Origin: a virus
Direction: 5' to 3' (one strand)
Virus record (IMG/VR): IMGVR_UViG_3300021247_000250
Span: 1-39,413 of that record
DNA: 39,413 bases
Shown here piece by piece: positions 27,269 to 35,591 of the stretch. The notes under the pieces were generated by a model. The model was not told the DNA's origin. It did not search any database and saw only the letters and a program-made list of their open reading frames with translations. A program made the translations under genes and the position numbers. Positions within the stretch are counted from its first letter, which is position 1, and each line of letters begins with the position of its first letter.

Positions 27269-28375
27269 ATGTCAGACGTAATCGCAAACGCGACCGCCAC
27301 TGAGCAAACTGGTAGTGCAGAAGACACCATAGCAGCGATGATTGCCGCTAACAAGCGTAACAATCCGCAGCCAAATGGGAGTACACCGCCACCAGCAGGG
27401 CAAGAAGAAACAGTTGTTGATTCCCCTGAGGCGGCTTTAGAAGCCGAACCTGAAAATAGTGCAACGGAGACTACAGAGGCTGTAGAACCAGAAAACACTG
27501 AAGAGGCCACCGATGGTGTAACCGAACCAGTTAATTTTCTAGAGTTTGCAGAGCAGAATGCCGACATGATGTGGCGTATTCCCAACAAGGACGCAGAAGG
27601 CGGTTTTATTGAGATACCAGTATCAAAGGCTGCTGCGATTCTTGGTCAAGGTAGTGCTATTCATGAGAATGCGCGTAAGCTTAAAGCAGAACGTGCTGAT
27701 TTTGAAGAATATGAAGCGAATCGTCGTAAAGAACTAGATGGATTGCAGATTGGTCTAGAGTTAACGATTCAGCCACAGTTACAACAGGCTGCGGATGAAT
27801 TAGTAACCCTACAACAATATAACCAGCAATGGACGCAAATCCTAAATAACGCTCAAGACGAGGTTCAGCGCAGTGAAGCAGAGGCGGCTATCCGTCAAAA
27901 CTCACAGTTGATCCAAGAAAAGAGTCAGTTCATACAGGCGACCAGACCGAAAGTTGAACAGTTCTACCAACAACGCTCTGCATTTGTGCAGGAACAGTTG
28001 GAAAAGGCAAGACAGAGTTTTTCTGATGCTGAACTGAAAAACAAGGCGACATATACCGAATTGCGGGATAAGTTGTCTAAGGAATGGAAAGGCGCAGAGG
28101 GGTCATTTGTGGCTGGAGTCAAGAATCTTGATTTAGTTTCCAGCGATGAATATCTTCTAGGTCTTATTCGTGATGGCATGAAGTTTAGGGATGGTCCTAA
28201 GGTTAGAAATGCGGGTGGTTCGTTGGCAGCAGCAAGTAAACCCGTAGCAAAAGCCAAGACTAGTCCAGACAACAAAGCCGAAGAACTTCAAAAGAAAGCA
28301 CAAGCAGGCGATAAGAATGCAGCGCGTGACCTTTTGGCAACAATGCTTGCGTCTAATAAACGCAGAACTCGTTAA
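27269..28375 (+). CDS. Scaffold protein
   Basis: A 368-residue, acidic, cysteine-free protein. The N-terminus is disordered and Glu/Pro/Thr-rich (EEATDGVTEPVN). A helical middle has KLKAERADFEEYEANRRKEL and long Gln/Glu stretches (about residues 130-250). The C-terminus is basic (KAEELQKKAQAGDKNAARDL). Acidic coiled-coil scaffolds with a basic capsid-binding C-terminus located directly before the capsid gene are standard, so this is the internal scaffold that is lost during maturation. Confidence 0.75.
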   Translation: MSDVIANATATEQTGSAEDTIAAMIAANKRNNPQPNGSTPPPAGQEETVVDSPEAALEAEPENSATETTEAVEPENTEEATDGVTEPVNFLEFAEQNADMMWRIPNKDAEGGFIEIPVSKAAAILGQGSAIHENARKLKAERADFEEYEANRRKELDGLQIGLELTIQPQLQQAADELVTLQQYNQQWTQILNNAQDEVQRSEAEAAIRQNSQLIQEKSQFIQATRPKVEQFYQQRSAFVQEQLEKARQSFSDAELKNKATYTELRDKLSKEWKGAEGSFVAGVKNLDLVSSDEYLLGLIRDGMKFRDGPKVRNAGGSLAAASKPVAKAKTSPDNKAEELQKKAQAGDKNAARDLLATMLASNKRRTR

Positions 28376-28395
28376 ATCTTCTAAGGAAAACTTAA

Positions 28396-29550
28396 ATGTC
28401 TACTATCACCTCAGCCGCTCTTGGCAATGGTAACGGTTCCTATACAACCGACATCGTGGTCAAAGACCTCGACATGACAGTCTCTAACTATGTTAAAGAC
28501 CGTACCCCAGTAACTAACATGGCTATGTCAAAGAAGCGCAAGATCAATTCGACTTTGCACATTTGGCCAAATGACTACTTCCGCGTACCAGCTTTGAACG
28601 CAAAGTTGGAAGGCGCAAGCGTTGCAGCATCTGATGCAGCATCTAACACCCGTGCTAACTGCGGTAACTACACACAGATTTTCACAACTGTGATTGGCGC
28701 TACTGGCACTGCACGTGCTGTTGAGCAAGCAGGTGGCGATCCGCAGGCTTACCAAGAAGTTAAGCAATTGACTGAGATTATGTTTGACGTTGAACTCCAG
28801 ATGCTTCGTGCTGACGGTGCTTCTATCAAATACTCTGGCCAAGCAGCTACTCAAGGTTCTAGCCCTAACAACGGTCGTCGTTTTGGTTCATTGTTCGCTT
28901 TTGCAGGTACACGTTCTGGTAACCCTACCAGCGGTACAGCAGTTTTGAACTTGGCTACATCTGACAGCAACGACACAACTTCTACCACTTCTACAAACGT
29001 GCCTTTCAACGGCTTGTTGTCTAACGCTGGTTTGGGCTATTTCTCTTTCTCTACTGGTCAAACATTGCAAGCTTTCAGCCCCGTGCTGTACAAGCAATTG
29101 GTGACTGTTGCAGAACAGCGCTTTAACGCCAAGATCACTAACATGGTTGTGCCAACATCGTTGCGTACTACCATCTCTGACAACATTCCTCAGAGCCGTT
29201 CTATCAACCGTTTCAACCCTGCTGACAAGGGCGACACGATTGGTACATACGAAGGTGACTTCAACTACACATACCAAATCGATGACTCATGGGTTATGGA
29301 TCAAACTGGTTCAGACAACACGTCTATCCTGTTCTTGAACCCTGACGTTATCCAATGGGGTAGCTTGCGTGAGTTGGGACCAAACAATGAAGTATTCTCT
29401 AACGCTGATGCCAGCTTAGATCAATACATCATGGAAGGCACTTTGATTGTGCGTAATCCTGCTGGTGTGGCTGTGTTGGCTGGTATGACTACAGGTTCTG
29501 TGGTTACTACTGCTCGCGCTTCTACTCAAGTACAGCGCTATATTGCCTAA
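28396..29550 (+). CDS. Major capsid protein, SU10/DUF5309 type
   Basis: A 384-residue HK97-fold candidate. The segment RTPVTNMAMSKKRKINSTLH, the GNYTQIFTT and GTARAVEQAGG blocks, and VELQMLRADGASIK match the SU10 major capsid protein pattern (RTPF, NYTQI, AV...G, DIE.A). The C-terminal half (QIDDSWVMDQTG...YIMEGTLIVRNP) is the P-domain and final strand. Codons end in C or T more often than neighbours, as expected for the most abundant protein. AAGGAAAAC precedes the ATG and a terminator follows. Confidence 0.85.
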   Translation: MSTITSAALGNGNGSYTTDIVVKDLDMTVSNYVKDRTPVTNMAMSKKRKINSTLHIWPNDYFRVPALNAKLEGASVAASDAASNTRANCGNYTQIFTTVIGATGTARAVEQAGGDPQAYQEVKQLTEIMFDVELQMLRADGASIKYSGQAATQGSSPNNGRRFGSLFAFAGTRSGNPTSGTAVLNLATSDSNDTTSTTSTNVPFNGLLSNAGLGYFSFSTGQTLQAFSPVLYKQLVTVAEQRFNAKITNMVVPTSLRTTISDNIPQSRSINRFNPADKGDTIGTYEGDFNYTYQIDDSWVMDQTGSDNTSILFLNPDVIQWGSLRELGPNNEVFSNADASLDQYIMEGTLIVRNPAGVAVLAGMTTGSVVTTARASTQVQRYIA

Positions 29551-29563
29551 TAAGGCTTTACTG

Positions 29564-29588
29564 AAAGGGCTTCTTCGGAAGCTCTTTT
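29564..29588 (+). terminator. UUCG-loop terminator after the capsid gene
   Basis: GGGCTTC (29567-29573), loop TTCG, GAAGCTC (29578-29584) with one G-T wobble, then TTTT. It stands 14 bases after the capsid stop and before the next gene. It probably reduces transcription downstream so that capsid RNA is the most abundant. Confidence 0.8.
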
Positions 29589-29602
29589 GGTAAGGAGTAG
29601 TT

Positions 29603-30109
29603 ATGGAATTGAATTTAAACAATGAAGAAGCAAAGATTGACGAGAGTTATTACTCCAAAGGTATCCTTGAGGCAGGCGTTGAAGGATTACTAGCCAAGAA
29701 CAATAAAATGTATAACGAGGTCAAGTCTGGTACTTGGTCTCAAACATTTAATACTGACAACATTAACTACAAAGTCGGATCGGTTAATGGAGAACGTTAT
29801 GTTCAGTATGAACAAAAGAATGTTGAGAATATTAAACAGTTTTGCAAAGAGCGTAGAGAGTTTCACGCAATCCACGGGACGGATAACCCAATGTTTGCTG
29901 GCACATTCCATGCTATGCAGTTACCTAAGTGTTTTGCCCATGAGATTAGTTCTAAGTGGTTTAGTAATAGACCGTGGGAACTGATAAAAATGGATAAAAA
30001 AGACAAAATTCTGTTTTATGCAATAGTTAATGAGTACTATTCTGACTTTGTCTGTCACCCCTCAGGAAAGATACCATTGCCTTATAATCCAGCAATACCG
30101 ACAAAGTAA
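29603..30109 (+). CDS. Hypothetical head-tail region protein
   Basis: A 168-residue protein (MELNLNNEEAKIDESYYSKG) with GTWSQTFNTDNINYKVG and EISSKWFSNRPWELIKMD segments. It has Trp, His and Cys but no clear metal site. A strong TAAGGAG lies before the ATG at 29603. Position between capsid and adaptor suggests a head-completion or decoration role. Family unknown. Confidence 0.6.
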   Translation: MELNLNNEEAKIDESYYSKGILEAGVEGLLAKNNKMYNEVKSGTWSQTFNTDNINYKVGSVNGERYVQYEQKNVENIKQFCKERREFHAIHGTDNPMFAGTFHAMQLPKCFAHEISSKWFSNRPWELIKMDKKDKILFYAIVNEYYSDFVCHPSGKIPLPYNPAIPTK

Positions 30110-30118
30110 GGAAGAGTT

Positions 30119-31093
30119 ATGTCGCTTTTTATTCAATCAGCAAACGTCTTAGTTAGTCGTGTTGCTCAATGGGTAGGCGCTCTTCCACAAACTACCACAA
30201 TTACAGCTACTTCAATGAACACCTCAACAGGTGTTATTTCTGTTTCTTCTGATCCCACATCTACTATAAATGTTGGCGATTTTATTGGAAATAGTACGGT
30301 TAATCCATTTACTGCGGTAATTGCTCTTACTTCATCAACTATTACAGTTAATGATCCAGATGCTATTTGGGCAACAACTACATTTCCAGCAACAATACTA
30401 AAGTTACCAACTCAATCAGCAATAGAAATACAAAGTTGTATTCAGTTTGCTGAATTAAAGATGCGTACTTTAGAGTTGCCTTCTTTGCGTTCTGATCCAT
30501 ATGACGCAACCAGCCCATCCATATTAACAACCGATTCCAACGGTATGGCTCCTATTCCTGCTGACATGAATTGGCCTATTTTGTTTTTTCAAGAAACAAA
30601 TGGATATGGAACATCGGGTAATTCTGGTCCTTGGATTATGTATGACCGTGTTGGAGATAGGGAAATTATTCGCAGACGCATGATTGACCAACTGTATGTA
30701 AGACCTTTTGGTGTACCAAGGGTGATACGTGGGTCATTCTCCGAGGTCGGACCAAACTATGTGTTTACGCCAAATCCTGGCAATGCGGTAACTATTAAAG
30801 CGTATTACACCAAGACATTTCCGTTTTTATTTAGCCCTACTGGGGATAGTTTGAATCCTATTGTGCAAAACAACGCTGTATTGGCATCATTTCCAGAAGG
30901 TTATTTTTACGGTACTTTGGAAAGCTATTACGACAAAAACAAAAACTCTGCTGAAGCCCAAAAATGGGGCGCTCGTATTGAAGAAGCTTATGGTCTTATT
31001 GAGGATCAGAACTTTAAGGATAAATGGTCGGGTGGAGATCGTCACCTTACTTCAGAATTCCAGCCACGCGATTATCGCTACAGCTTTAAATAA
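30119..31093 (+). CDS. Head-tail adaptor-like protein
   Basis: A 324-residue protein. An N-terminal Ser/Thr-rich beta region (about residues 20-105) precedes a helical region with SAIEIQSCIQFAELKMRTLE. The C-terminus has PEGYFYGTLESYYDKNKNSA and ALIEDQNFKDKWSGG-like blocks that occur in the adaptor proteins of podoviruses with SU10-type capsids. It would sit below the portal. The assignment is from motif and position. Confidence 0.65.
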   Translation: MSLFIQSANVLVSRVAQWVGALPQTTTITATSMNTSTGVISVSSDPTSTINVGDFIGNSTVNPFTAVIALTSSTITVNDPDAIWATTTFPATILKLPTQSAIEIQSCIQFAELKMRTLELPSLRSDPYDATSPSILTTDSNGMAPIPADMNWPILFFQETNGYGTSGNSGPWIMYDRVGDREIIRRRMIDQLYVRPFGVPRVIRGSFSEVGPNYVFTPNPGNAVTIKAYYTKTFPFLFSPTGDSLNPIVQNNAVLASFPEGYFYGTLESYYDKNKNSAEAQKWGARIEEAYGLIEDQNFKDKWSGGDRHLTSEFQPRDYRYSFK

Positions 31094-31102
31094 GGACCAC
31101 AA

Positions 31103-34003
31103 ATGGCAACTGGTGGACTTTACGGTAGTAGCACAGCCAATGTTTCTGTTTCTTCTGGAGCAGAAAGCAATGGGTTGTATGGAAACAACACCAATTTTGG
31201 TGGAACTTACTTTGAATGGTTTATTTTCAAAGAGTCAGCCACGCAACCTGCTACACCTACGGGCGGTTCTTGGAGTTTTGTAACCAATACTGGAACTGCT
31301 CCTACTGGTTGGACGCTACAACCGCCAATAGCACCTACAAACCAAATATGGGTATCGATAGCCCTAGTTAACTCTAGAAGTAGCACTGCCCTAGTCTGGT
31401 CAACACCTGGCTTGTTTGGCACGATTCCTTATTTCACATTTGGCACGGTTATTACGGGTGCGCCTGGATCGAGCGCTTCGTTGGTTAACACTGGCACAGC
31501 CATCAACCCTAACCTTATATTTACTATCCCTCGCGGGGATACAGGTGCTACGGGAGCCACAGGACCGCAGGGGCCAACAGGTGCAACAGGAACGGCAGCC
31601 ACTATTGTTGTAGGAACAACGACTACAGGCGCAGCGGGTACTTCTGCAATTGTTACCAATTCCGGCACAACTAGTGCTGCAATATTTAACTTTACGATTC
31701 CTAGAGGTCAAGATGGGGCTGCTGCAACTATTGCAGTTGGCACAACAACGACTGGCGCACCGGGCACTAGTGCTGTTGTAACAAATTCTGGAACATCAAG
31801 TGCTGCCGTATTCAACTTTACTATTCCGCAAGGCGCTACAGGAGCTACCGGAGCAACGGGTGCTACTGGTGCTACGGGTGCAGGTGTTGCAGTAGGTGGC
31901 ACAGTTGGACAAGCTTTAATCAAAAACAGTGGAACAAATTACGATACATCTTGGGCAACTCTTGTTAACAGTGTTGCTTCTGCTGATGGCTCTGTAACGG
32001 TAACTAATGTTTCTGGTGCGGTTGATTTATCTGTAGCAGTAGCTGCTTCTACAACAAATGTAATCTGTCAGGTAAGAAATACGACAGGCGCAACTTTAAC
32101 CAAAGGTACTGCGGTCTATATTTCAGGTGCAACAGGTCAGATTCCTACTGTATCTAAGGCTTTGGCTACATCTGATGCTACTTCTGCTCAAACTTTGGGT
32201 TTGATGACGGCAGACTTGGCAAACAACTCAAATGGCTATGTAACTGTCATTGGTTTAATTACAAACATAGATACTTCAGCCTATACAGATGGCGCACAAT
32301 TGTATTTGAGTGGCACTACGGCAGGAACATTGACTGCAACCAAGACATACGCACCTACTCACTTGGTTTATGTGGCGGTTGTTGAACACGCTCACCCAAC
32401 GCAAGGCAAGTTGTTTGTAAAAGTACAAAACGGCTATGAATTAGACGAAATCCACAATGTTTCGGCTCAGTCTCCTAGCAATGGACAAACAATCATCTAT
32501 AACCAAAGCACTTCTCTTTGGGAAAAAGCCAATCTAACAGCAGGAACTGGAATTGGCATTAGTAATGGTGCTGGCTCTATTACTGTTAACAATACAGGTG
32601 TTACCTCTGTCGGTGGTACTGGTACTGTCAATGGTCTTACGCTAACAGGAACAGTTACAACTACTGGTAATTTAACACTTGGTGGAACATTAGGAAGTAT
32701 TGCCAACAGTCAATTAACTAACTCAAGCATAACTTTTGGTTCTACTGCTCAAGCCCTTGGTTCTACTGTAAGTGGAATAAGTGGTGTGACGATAGACAAT
32801 GGTGCAGTAGGTGCAACAACTCCTGCGGCTGGAACATTTACTACCTTAATAGGTGGTGGTGGCTCTGCTAACTACGGACAGTTAACAGGCGGTGCTACAA
32901 CCAAGGCGGTTGAATTTAAGTCTCTTGGAAGCGATACCAATGTATCGTTAGCGGTGCAATCCAAGGGAACTGGTGCTATTGACCTAGCGGCTGGCTCTAG
33001 CGGTGTGAACATTAGTAATGGTGGTACTGTTACTGCTATTACTAGAACAAGCCCTGGTAACCCATATACATCTCAGCCTTCAGTTGCTATTTCTGCGCCA
33101 ACAACTGCTGGCGGTGTTCAGGCAACTGGAACTGCAATTATGTACGCCGACCAAGGTACAACAGTTGCTGCTGGTGGTACTGGCTACACCGTTGGCGATA
33201 CGTTAACTTTGGTTGGAGGTACTCCAACAGGTTCTGCTGCAACATTTACTGTGGCAACTGTCTCTGCTGGCGTTGTGTTAACAGTCAACGCTGTTAACTA
33301 TGCTCCGTATTCTGTTTTGCCTTCTAGTCCAGTATCAACAACTGGAGGTACAGGTACAGGATGCACATTAAATGTCCAATGGAAATTAAACAACGTAACC
33401 ATCACTAACGCAGGTTCAGGCTACGTTGAACAACCAACAGTATCCTTTAGCGGAGGTGGTGGTAGTGGTGCTACTGCTTATGCTACGGTTGGAAGTGCTA
33501 CAACAATCAAGTCTATAGGGTCTAGCACAGCAGGCGTAACTAGCACAAGCATACAGTTTGTGACACCAAATACAACAAACCCGTCATATCCTCCATTAAC
33601 TATCAGAGATATAGCTAGTAGCGATACAGGTTTAGTAATTTCCCCTTCAGCTTCATATGCGCAACTTGTTGCAAATAGCGCTTCGGGTTCAAATTTATTT
33701 TTAGCATCAAGTGGAAGCGCAAGTATTTATTTAAATACAAATGGTTTTAATCAAACCAACCAAATGCGTGTATCCCACACAGCCTCTGCTGTTAACTATG
33801 TACAGGTGACGGGTGCTACAACAGCAAGCAAAGTTGTTGCAATTTCTGCCCAAGGTTCAGACACAGATGTTACTTTGTCGCTATCACCAAAAGGCGCAGG
33901 AACAATTAGATTTGGTACATATACGGCTGGTGTATTGACTCCAGCAGGCTATATCACTATTACAGATAGTGGTGGTACAACTCGCAGACTTTTAGTAGGA
34001 TAA
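31103..34003 (+). CDS. Large tail fibre with collagen-like repeats
   Basis: A 966-residue fibre. The N-terminal docking module (residues about 35-110, FEWFIFKESATQPATPTGGS, then PTGWTLQPP and WVSIALVNS) recurs in the gene at 34285. Next are three ~40-residue repeats (about 113, 165 and 208: VxGTxTTGAPGTSAxVxNSG...FTIPxG), each followed by Gly-Ala-Thr collagen-like triplets. The middle resembles a beta-helix spike and the C-terminal 150 residues form a Gly/Ser/Thr-rich beta receptor-binding tip. It should trimerise and bind the host surface. Confidence 0.75.
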   Translation: MATGGLYGSSTANVSVSSGAESNGLYGNNTNFGGTYFEWFIFKESATQPATPTGGSWSFVTNTGTAPTGWTLQPPIAPTNQIWVSIALVNSRSSTALVWSTPGLFGTIPYFTFGTVITGAPGSSASLVNTGTAINPNLIFTIPRGDTGATGATGPQGPTGATGTAATIVVGTTTTGAAGTSAIVTNSGTTSAAIFNFTIPRGQDGAAATIAVGTTTTGAPGTSAVVTNSGTSSAAVFNFTIPQGATGATGATGATGATGAGVAVGGTVGQALIKNSGTNYDTSWATLVNSVASADGSVTVTNVSGAVDLSVAVAASTTNVICQVRNTTGATLTKGTAVYISGATGQIPTVSKALATSDATSAQTLGLMTADLANNSNGYVTVIGLITNIDTSAYTDGAQLYLSGTTAGTLTATKTYAPTHLVYVAVVEHAHPTQGKLFVKVQNGYELDEIHNVSAQSPSNGQTIIYNQSTSLWEKANLTAGTGIGISNGAGSITVNNTGVTSVGGTGTVNGLTLTGTVTTTGNLTLGGTLGSIANSQLTNSSITFGSTAQALGSTVSGISGVTIDNGAVGATTPAAGTFTTLIGGGGSANYGQLTGGATTKAVEFKSLGSDTNVSLAVQSKGTGAIDLAAGSSGVNISNGGTVTAITRTSPGNPYTSQPSVAISAPTTAGGVQATGTAIMYADQGTTVAAGGTGYTVGDTLTLVGGTPTGSAATFTVATVSAGVVLTVNAVNYAPYSVLPSSPVSTTGGTGTGCTLNVQWKLNNVTITNAGSGYVEQPTVSFSGGGGSGATAYATVGSATTIKSIGSSTAGVTSTSIQFVTPNTTNPSYPPLTIRDIASSDTGLVISPSASYAQLVANSASGSNLFLASSGSASIYLNTNGFNQTNQMRVSHTASAVNYVQVTGATTASKVVAISAQGSDTDVTLSLSPKGAGTIRFGTYTAGVLTPAGYITITDSGGTTRRLLVG

Positions 34004-34006
34004 AAC

Positions 34007-34276
34007 ATGGCATTACTCAAAACTATTGATACAGACTATGGCATACCAGCGGTTTACTGGAATGTGGGGGCAGTACACGAAGACTTTAAGGGTCAAGGAA
34101 CTGAAGTCACCTTCTACGGCTATGCCTCACAACAGGCTAGAGAGCAAGGCAAACAGCCCTTATCTGCTGGCAAAGTACAGATTAGCGGTAGCGAATATGT
34201 GGCTGGTGCTGACAGAGCTACTCTCTATGCAATCATTAAACAGAAGCCAGAATTTGATGGCGCAACGGACGCATAA
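34007..34276 (+). CDS. Small fibre-associated structural protein
   Basis: An 89-residue protein (MALLKTIDTDYGIPAVYWNV, then VTFYGYASQQAREQGKQPLS). This compact pattern recurs in small proteins between fibre genes of freshwater and marine phages. It begins three bases after the large fibre stop. It could be an adaptor between fibres or a chaperone. No experimental role is known. Confidence 0.65.
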   Translation: MALLKTIDTDYGIPAVYWNVGAVHEDFKGQGTEVTFYGYASQQAREQGKQPLSAGKVQISGSEYVAGADRATLYAIIKQKPEFDGATDA

Positions 34277-34284
34277 GGATAAAT

Positions 34285-35055
34285 ATGACTACAGCAAGCA
34301 TTTATGGAGGAGTTGCTCAGTCTGCTGGACTATATGGACTTCCTACGTCTAATGCTTCTAAGTCTATATTTGAGTGGTTTATTTTTCAGGTTTCATCGAC
34401 TCAACCCGCCACTCCAACAGGTGGAACATGGGACTTTGGAACTGCTACTGGTACGCCTCCAACAGGCTGGACAACAATTCCCCCAACCTCGCCAACGACT
34501 TTGGTGTGGTTATCGATAGCAATTGTTAACTCAACAGCCACAACAGCTATAACTTGGTCAGTGCCAGGTCAGGTGGCTTTTGCAGGACCTACTTCACCGA
34601 TTACTTCTACTGGCGACTTAATTGTTGGCAATGGTGTCAATAGCGCCACTAGACTGCCTATTGGTACGAATGGGTATGTTCTTACCTCTAACGGAACTAC
34701 AGCAGTTTGGTCAGCATCTACAGGCGGTGTGTCATCGTTTAGTGCTGGCACAACAGGATTAACCCCTAACAGCACGACTACAGGCGCTATTACTCTAGCG
34801 GGTACTTTAGGAATATCAAATGGAGGTACTGGGCAAACAACAGCTAATGCAGCATTTAATGCGCTTATTCCTTCACAAACAGGAAATGCAAATAAATATT
34901 TAAAAACAGACGGAACTAATTCTTCATGGAATTCTTTGCCTACTGTTTTAAATGTATTGAATCATGCATCAACAATTGTGGCTATAGCATTAGGCAATGG
35001 ATATTTACCCGTATTAAATCACTCTGGAACTACAATTAACGTAGCAGTAAGTTAA
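34285..35055 (+). CDS. Second tail fibre with shared docking domain
   Basis: A 256-residue protein. Residues about 28-105 copy the docking module of the fibre at 31103: FEWFIF, TQPATPTGG, PTGWT, PP..PT, W.SIA.VNS, WS.PG. The rest is a beta-rich short spike with a GGTGQTTANAAFN block and a KYLKTDGTNSSW motif, as in short fibre tips. The shared docking suggests two fibre types mounted on the same site, or a short fibre competing with the long one. Confidence 0.7.
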   Translation: MTTASIYGGVAQSAGLYGLPTSNASKSIFEWFIFQVSSTQPATPTGGTWDFGTATGTPPTGWTTIPPTSPTTLVWLSIAIVNSTATTAITWSVPGQVAFAGPTSPITSTGDLIVGNGVNSATRLPIGTNGYVLTSNGTTAVWSASTGGVSSFSAGTTGLTPNSTTTGAITLAGTLGISNGGTGQTTANAAFNALIPSQTGNANKYLKTDGTNSSWNSLPTVLNVLNHASTIVAIALGNGYLPVLNHSGTTINVAVS

Positions 35056-35063
35056 GGAAATAT

Positions 35064-35591
35064 ATGACATCACGATACCCTTTAGTTTTAAATGGAGCAA
35101 CAATCCAAGAACAACAAACTGGTGATGTTATTACTGGTTTAGTAATAGGAACAGATATTCAAGCTTGGTCTACAACATTAGACTCTTGGGCAACAAAAAC
35201 TGTTCCTACGGGTACTGTAGTTGGAACAACTGACTCACAAACGCTGACTTCTAAAACATTAACCAACCCAACAGTTAACAACTACACAGAAGGTGTTGTA
35301 GCTATTGGTAACTCTAGTACAGCACAGACTCTTGCTTTAACCAATGGTACTGTGCAGACTTGTACTTTAACTGGTAACTGCACATTCACTATGCCGACTG
35401 CTACGGCTGGCAAGTCATTTATTCTGATTCTCTCAACTGGTGCGGGTTCGTTTACGGCTACTTTTACAAGTGTAAAGTGGCCTAGCAACACAGCACCGAC
35501 TATTACCACTACGGCAAGTCGTTGGGATATTCTGACCTTTGTGTCTGATGGCACAAACTGGTATGGCAACTTTGCACAGGCTTACCAATAA
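35064..35591 (+). CDS. Receptor-binding tip protein
   Basis: A 175-residue protein. The N-terminal half has a TLTSKTLTNPTVNNYTEG spike-repeat motif, and the C-terminal half holds CTLTGNCTFTMPTATAGKSF and WPSNTAPTITTTASRWDIL, ending DGTNWYGNFAQAY. This C-terminal domain recurs in aquatic phage receptor-binding proteins. The start follows AAGGAAA; the stop overlaps the next gene by one base. It probably forms the distal tip of a fibre. Confidence 0.65.
   Translation: MTSRYPLVLNGATIQEQQTGDVITGLVIGTDIQAWSTTLDSWATKTVPTGTVVGTTDSQTLTSKTLTNPTVNNYTEGVVAIGNSSTAQTLALTNGTVQTCTLTGNCTFTMPTATAGKSFILILSTGAGSFTATFTSVKWPSNTAPTITTTASRWDILTFVSDGTNWYGNFAQAYQ

Noticed and set aside
31400-31711. - strand open frames opposite the collagen-like fibre segment
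   Set aside because: Repetitive Gly-Ala-Thr codons create long open frames on the opposite strand, and products are Cys/Arg or Pro/Val low-complexity without start signals.
31828-31872. GAT-type repeat as a possible CRISPR or satellite array
   Set aside because: It is an in-frame collagen-like Gly-Ala-Thr repeat of a fibre gene without spacers, so it is coding repeat and not a CRISPR array.
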